Shown here piece after piece: positions 5,579 through 7,229 of a stretch of 7,229 nt of DNA. Below the pieces are notes generated by a model. It made no database searches and had not been told where the DNA came from. It worked only from the letters and a program-made list of their open reading frames with translations. Position numbers and translations under genes: made by a program. Position 1 is the stretch's first letter. Each line of letters starts with the position of its first letter. The DNA comes from Deltaproteobacteria bacterium (GTDB lineage: Bacteria; UBA10199; DSSB01), in assembly GCA_020440745.1 (NCBI GenBank), contig JAGRNM010000066.1, forward strand, positions 1 through 7,229, read 5' to 3'.

Positions 5579-6691
5579 ATGCTTGTTTCTAAATACCCTT
5601 TTCTGAGAGGGTTTAAATTTTTTCTTCTACTTTTAAGCATATTTGTTGTGGCTTCTTGCGGAGAGAATAATGATTCTCTTAACCTTAATATCAGCCCAAA
5701 TCCTGTGTGTGGCAACGCTCAATTAGAGACAGGAGAAAGCTGTGACGATGGCAATACGGTGACAGAATTATGCGACTACGGACAAAGCAGTTGCACAGTT
5801 TGCAATGACACCTGCCAAGAAGTCGCAGGCACTGCTTCTTTTTGTGGAGATGGCATCGTTGATACACAACACGAAGCCTGCGATGACGGCGGTGAATCCG
5901 CTAACTGCAATAACGATTGTACCCTAGTCTCTTGTGGGGATGGAAAAATTAATACCTCAGCAGGAGAAGTTTGCGACGATACCAACCTGGATGGCCAGGA
6001 CTGTTATGACTATGATTTTTCTGCGGGAGGCAACTTAGCCTGCCAAGGGGATTGCATGGCTTTTAATACCAATGGATGCACCAATTGGTTTTGCTCAACT
6101 CCTCATTCAAGCATTGGTCCCGATGCTGATATCCTCACCATTGATACCCTGACAGCCCCGATTAGGCCGGGCTATTTTATCACTGACCTTAACGTCTTTA
6201 TCCACGCCACCCATAGTTATCTAGAAGACATAGTCATCTCCTTAAGGCATGTAGAAAGCGGTACCTCGATGCGTCTACAAGACAAAGACTGTGGTAGCCT
6301 CAATGATATTATGGCTATTTATGATCAAGAGGCTACCGATTTTCCTGCTTGTAATCCTAGCGCTCAGTTTGGCGTAGAAGATACTGTACTCCCCCTAGAA
6401 AGTCTCAATCTTTATGTAGGTATGCCCTCAGAGGCAGGCGATACTTGGAGACTTGATATCTTGGATACTTTTGATAACGACGGAGGCACTTTAGAGGCTT
6501 GGTGTGTAGAAATTGAGCTTGGCACCATGGAAATCTCTGAGTGCGGAGATGGAGTTGCTAACTTTGGAGAGGATTGTGACGGCCTGGACTTAGGCGGTAA
6601 GGATTGCTTTAGCGTCAATCCCAATGCCGTGGGCGGCACTCTAGCTTGTGATGCCTTTTGCCAGTTTGATACCAGTGGCTGCATCCCTTAA
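5579..6691 (+). CDS. Lipoprotein with myxobacterial-type Cys-rich repeats and a P domain
   Basis: A 370-residue surface or periplasmic lipoprotein. The signal peptide ends in the lipobox VASC with Cys27. Four disulfide-type repeats follow the 'CG(D/N)G...E.CD' pattern of the DUF4215/myxobacterial Cys-rich repeat family: 44-79, 89-114, 119-167 and 322-368. The third and fourth are close paralogues (CGDG, then GE.CD, L.G.DC, GG.LAC, C, GC). Between them, about 184-312 matches the proprotein-convertase P domain: ITDLNVFIHATHSYLEDIVI, SGTSMRL (228-233), DTWRLDILD (288-296) and DGGTLEAWCVEI (301-312). P domains usually sit behind subtilisin-like or metalloprotease domains, and here there is none, so the protein is more likely a binding or adhesive module than an enzyme. 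AGGAGG before the start is strong. Clear codon bias and an unbroken frame show it is intact. Downstream lies another exported protein gene on the same strand, 230 nt away. The ligand or role is unknown. Confidence 0.88.
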   Translation: MLVSKYPFLRGFKFFLLLLSIFVVASCGENNDSLNLNISPNPVCGNAQLETGESCDDGNTVTELCDYGQSSCTVCNDTCQEVAGTASFCGDGIVDTQHEACDDGGESANCNNDCTLVSCGDGKINTSAGEVCDDTNLDGQDCYDYDFSAGGNLACQGDCMAFNTNGCTNWFCSTPHSSIGPDADILTIDTLTAPIRPGYFITDLNVFIHATHSYLEDIVISLRHVESGTSMRLQDKDCGSLNDIMAIYDQEATDFPACNPSAQFGVEDTVLPLESLNLYVGMPSEAGDTWRLDILDTFDNDGGTLEAWCVEIELGTMEISECGDGVANFGEDCDGLDLGGKDCFSVNPNAVGGTLACDAFCQFDTSGCIP

Positions 6692-6921
6692 AGACCTAAA
6701 AATATAATAAAGAGAAGCTTAAACTAAGATTGATCCCTAATGGGTCTACAAACTTGGCATAGTTTTAGCATTCTAAAATACCTTAAATAAGGATAGAGAT
6801 AAAGAGGATGGATCAAAGTAAACAGACCAAGCCCTGCCCTTCACTAGAACTTGCTCAATTATCCTTAGTGTTTGTTTTTAATTTTAATTGTTTTTTAAAA
6901 AAATAAAAAAAGGAGAACCCC
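6692..6921. other. Intergenic region between two exported-protein genes
   Basis: A 230 bp spacer with a small hairpin TTTTAG-CATT-CTAAAA (6763-6778), directly followed by the CCTTA-AA-TAAGG palindrome (6781-6792), then a T-rich to A-rich run (6868-6910) before the next gene. The hairpin lacks a following T-run, so it is not a convincing terminator. No gene is seen on either strand. Confidence 0.35.
6775..6795. promoter_or_regulatory. Palindrome CCTTA-AA-TAAGG, copy 2 of a shared upstream element
   Basis: AAAATACCTTA (6775-6785) runs into a perfect 5 bp-arm palindrome (6781-6792) ending 129 nt before the GTG start at 6922. It mirrors the element at 5431-5450 upstream of the preceding plus-strand gene in sequence, orientation and distance. 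Low-complexity composition limits confidence. Confidence 0.25.
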
Positions 6922-7229
6922 GTGAAATCCCTTAACCCTATTTTCTTATTTTTATGGATAATCTTACTAAGCATCGTTGGATTCTTTTCTCCAGTCCAAG
7001 CCGGTACAACAGGTCTGTCTACCATTAAACAAATTCTCAACGGGATTGTGGGAGATGGCAGCGACCCTTGGATTATGGTAGAATTATCCGCCTCGAGTTT
7101 TCACAATCCAGCAGGCTGTCCTGCTCCTAATCAATTTTATGCTCTGGATCCTTCTGAGTCTCATTATGATGATACCTATGCGACGCTTTTAACTGCCTAT
7201 ATGACCAAGTCTAAAGTAGAGTTTTTTAT
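6922..7229 (+). CDS. Small exported protein of unknown function, N-terminal 102 residues (cut by window edge)
   Basis: An open frame from GTG at 6922 to the right edge, with AGGAG (6911-6915) six bases upstream. Residues 1-27 form a Sec signal peptide: MKSLNPIFLFLW, a hydrophobic core, and SPVQA with a likely cut after Ala27. The mature part begins GTTGLSTIKQILNGIVGDGS, then VELSAS (53-58), a single cysteine in NPAGCPAPNQFYALDP (C66), and an amphipathic stretch, TYATLLTAYMTKSKVEFF. This 'beta strand, GC..., ...ATLLTAYMTKSKVEF' layout recalls short secreted proteins I have seen in proteobacteria, in which a cysteine precedes an 'A..LL.A....K.V.F' helix-strand. That resemblance is a memory of pattern, not a database hit, and those proteins have no firm function. 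It lies downstream of the P-domain lipoprotein on the same strand. The C-terminus is outside the window. Confidence 0.75.
   Translation, partial: MKSLNPIFLFLWIILLSIVGFFSPVQAGTTGLSTIKQILNGIVGDGSDPWIMVELSASSFHNPAGCPAPNQFYALDPSESHYDDTYATLLTAYMTKSKVEFF

Noticed and set aside
5776..6684. Two minus-strand open frames within the P-domain lipoprotein gene (5776-5985, 6412-6684)
   Set aside because: Their Ser/Pro/Gln-rich translations are the antisense of Cys/Asp/Gly-rich coding sequence, and there is no start signal.
6855..7040. Minus-strand open frame overlapping the start of the right-hand exported protein gene
   Set aside because: It has no ribosome site and a low-complexity Lys/Phe tail read from an A/T-rich spacer; the plus-strand frame has a ribosome site and signal peptide.

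Overview
The window is AT-rich, with dense genes and short spacers. It looks like chromosomal DNA of a Gram-negative bacterium of the broad former-Deltaproteobacteria kind (Myxococcota, Bdellovibrionota and relatives). The pointers are a secreted lipoprotein carrying cysteine-rich repeats of the myxobacterial 'CGDG...GE.CD' type, two clear lipoboxes, and an aa3-type cytochrome c oxidase operon of a divergent kind. The lineage is an inference from gene content; there is no marker gene to fix it. I see no RNA gene, insertion sequence, CRISPR array or phage gene.

Minus strand, 4066 down to 1: a ferritin-like diiron protein and a lipoprotein gene are separated by 2 nt. After a short gap holding an FNR-box-like palindrome, the terminal oxidase genes follow in the order subunit II, subunit I, subunit III (the last cut by the window edge). 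The three oxidase genes overlap one another by 8 and 4 nt and are almost certainly translationally coupled. The oxidase keeps all heme and copper ligands, the His-Tyr pair and the D-channel residues. Every classical K-channel residue I can align, in both subunits, is replaced. That is the most notable observation here.

Plus strand, 4253-4801: a YdjM/DUF457-type membrane protein diverges from the ferritin gene and ends 16 nt from a convergent minus-strand gene. That gene (4818-5321) is a small exported M23 (LytM) peptidase with a complete zinc site.

Plus strand, 5579 to the right edge: a lipoprotein combines four cysteine-rich repeats with one proprotein-convertase P domain but no protease domain. 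It is followed by the start of a small exported protein of unknown function (GTG start, cut by the edge). A similar short palindrome lies about 130 nt upstream of each of these two start codons.

The left half is thus a respiratory and iron/envelope block and the right half an envelope/secretion block. Apart from the oxidase operon, functional links between neighbours are inferred from position only.
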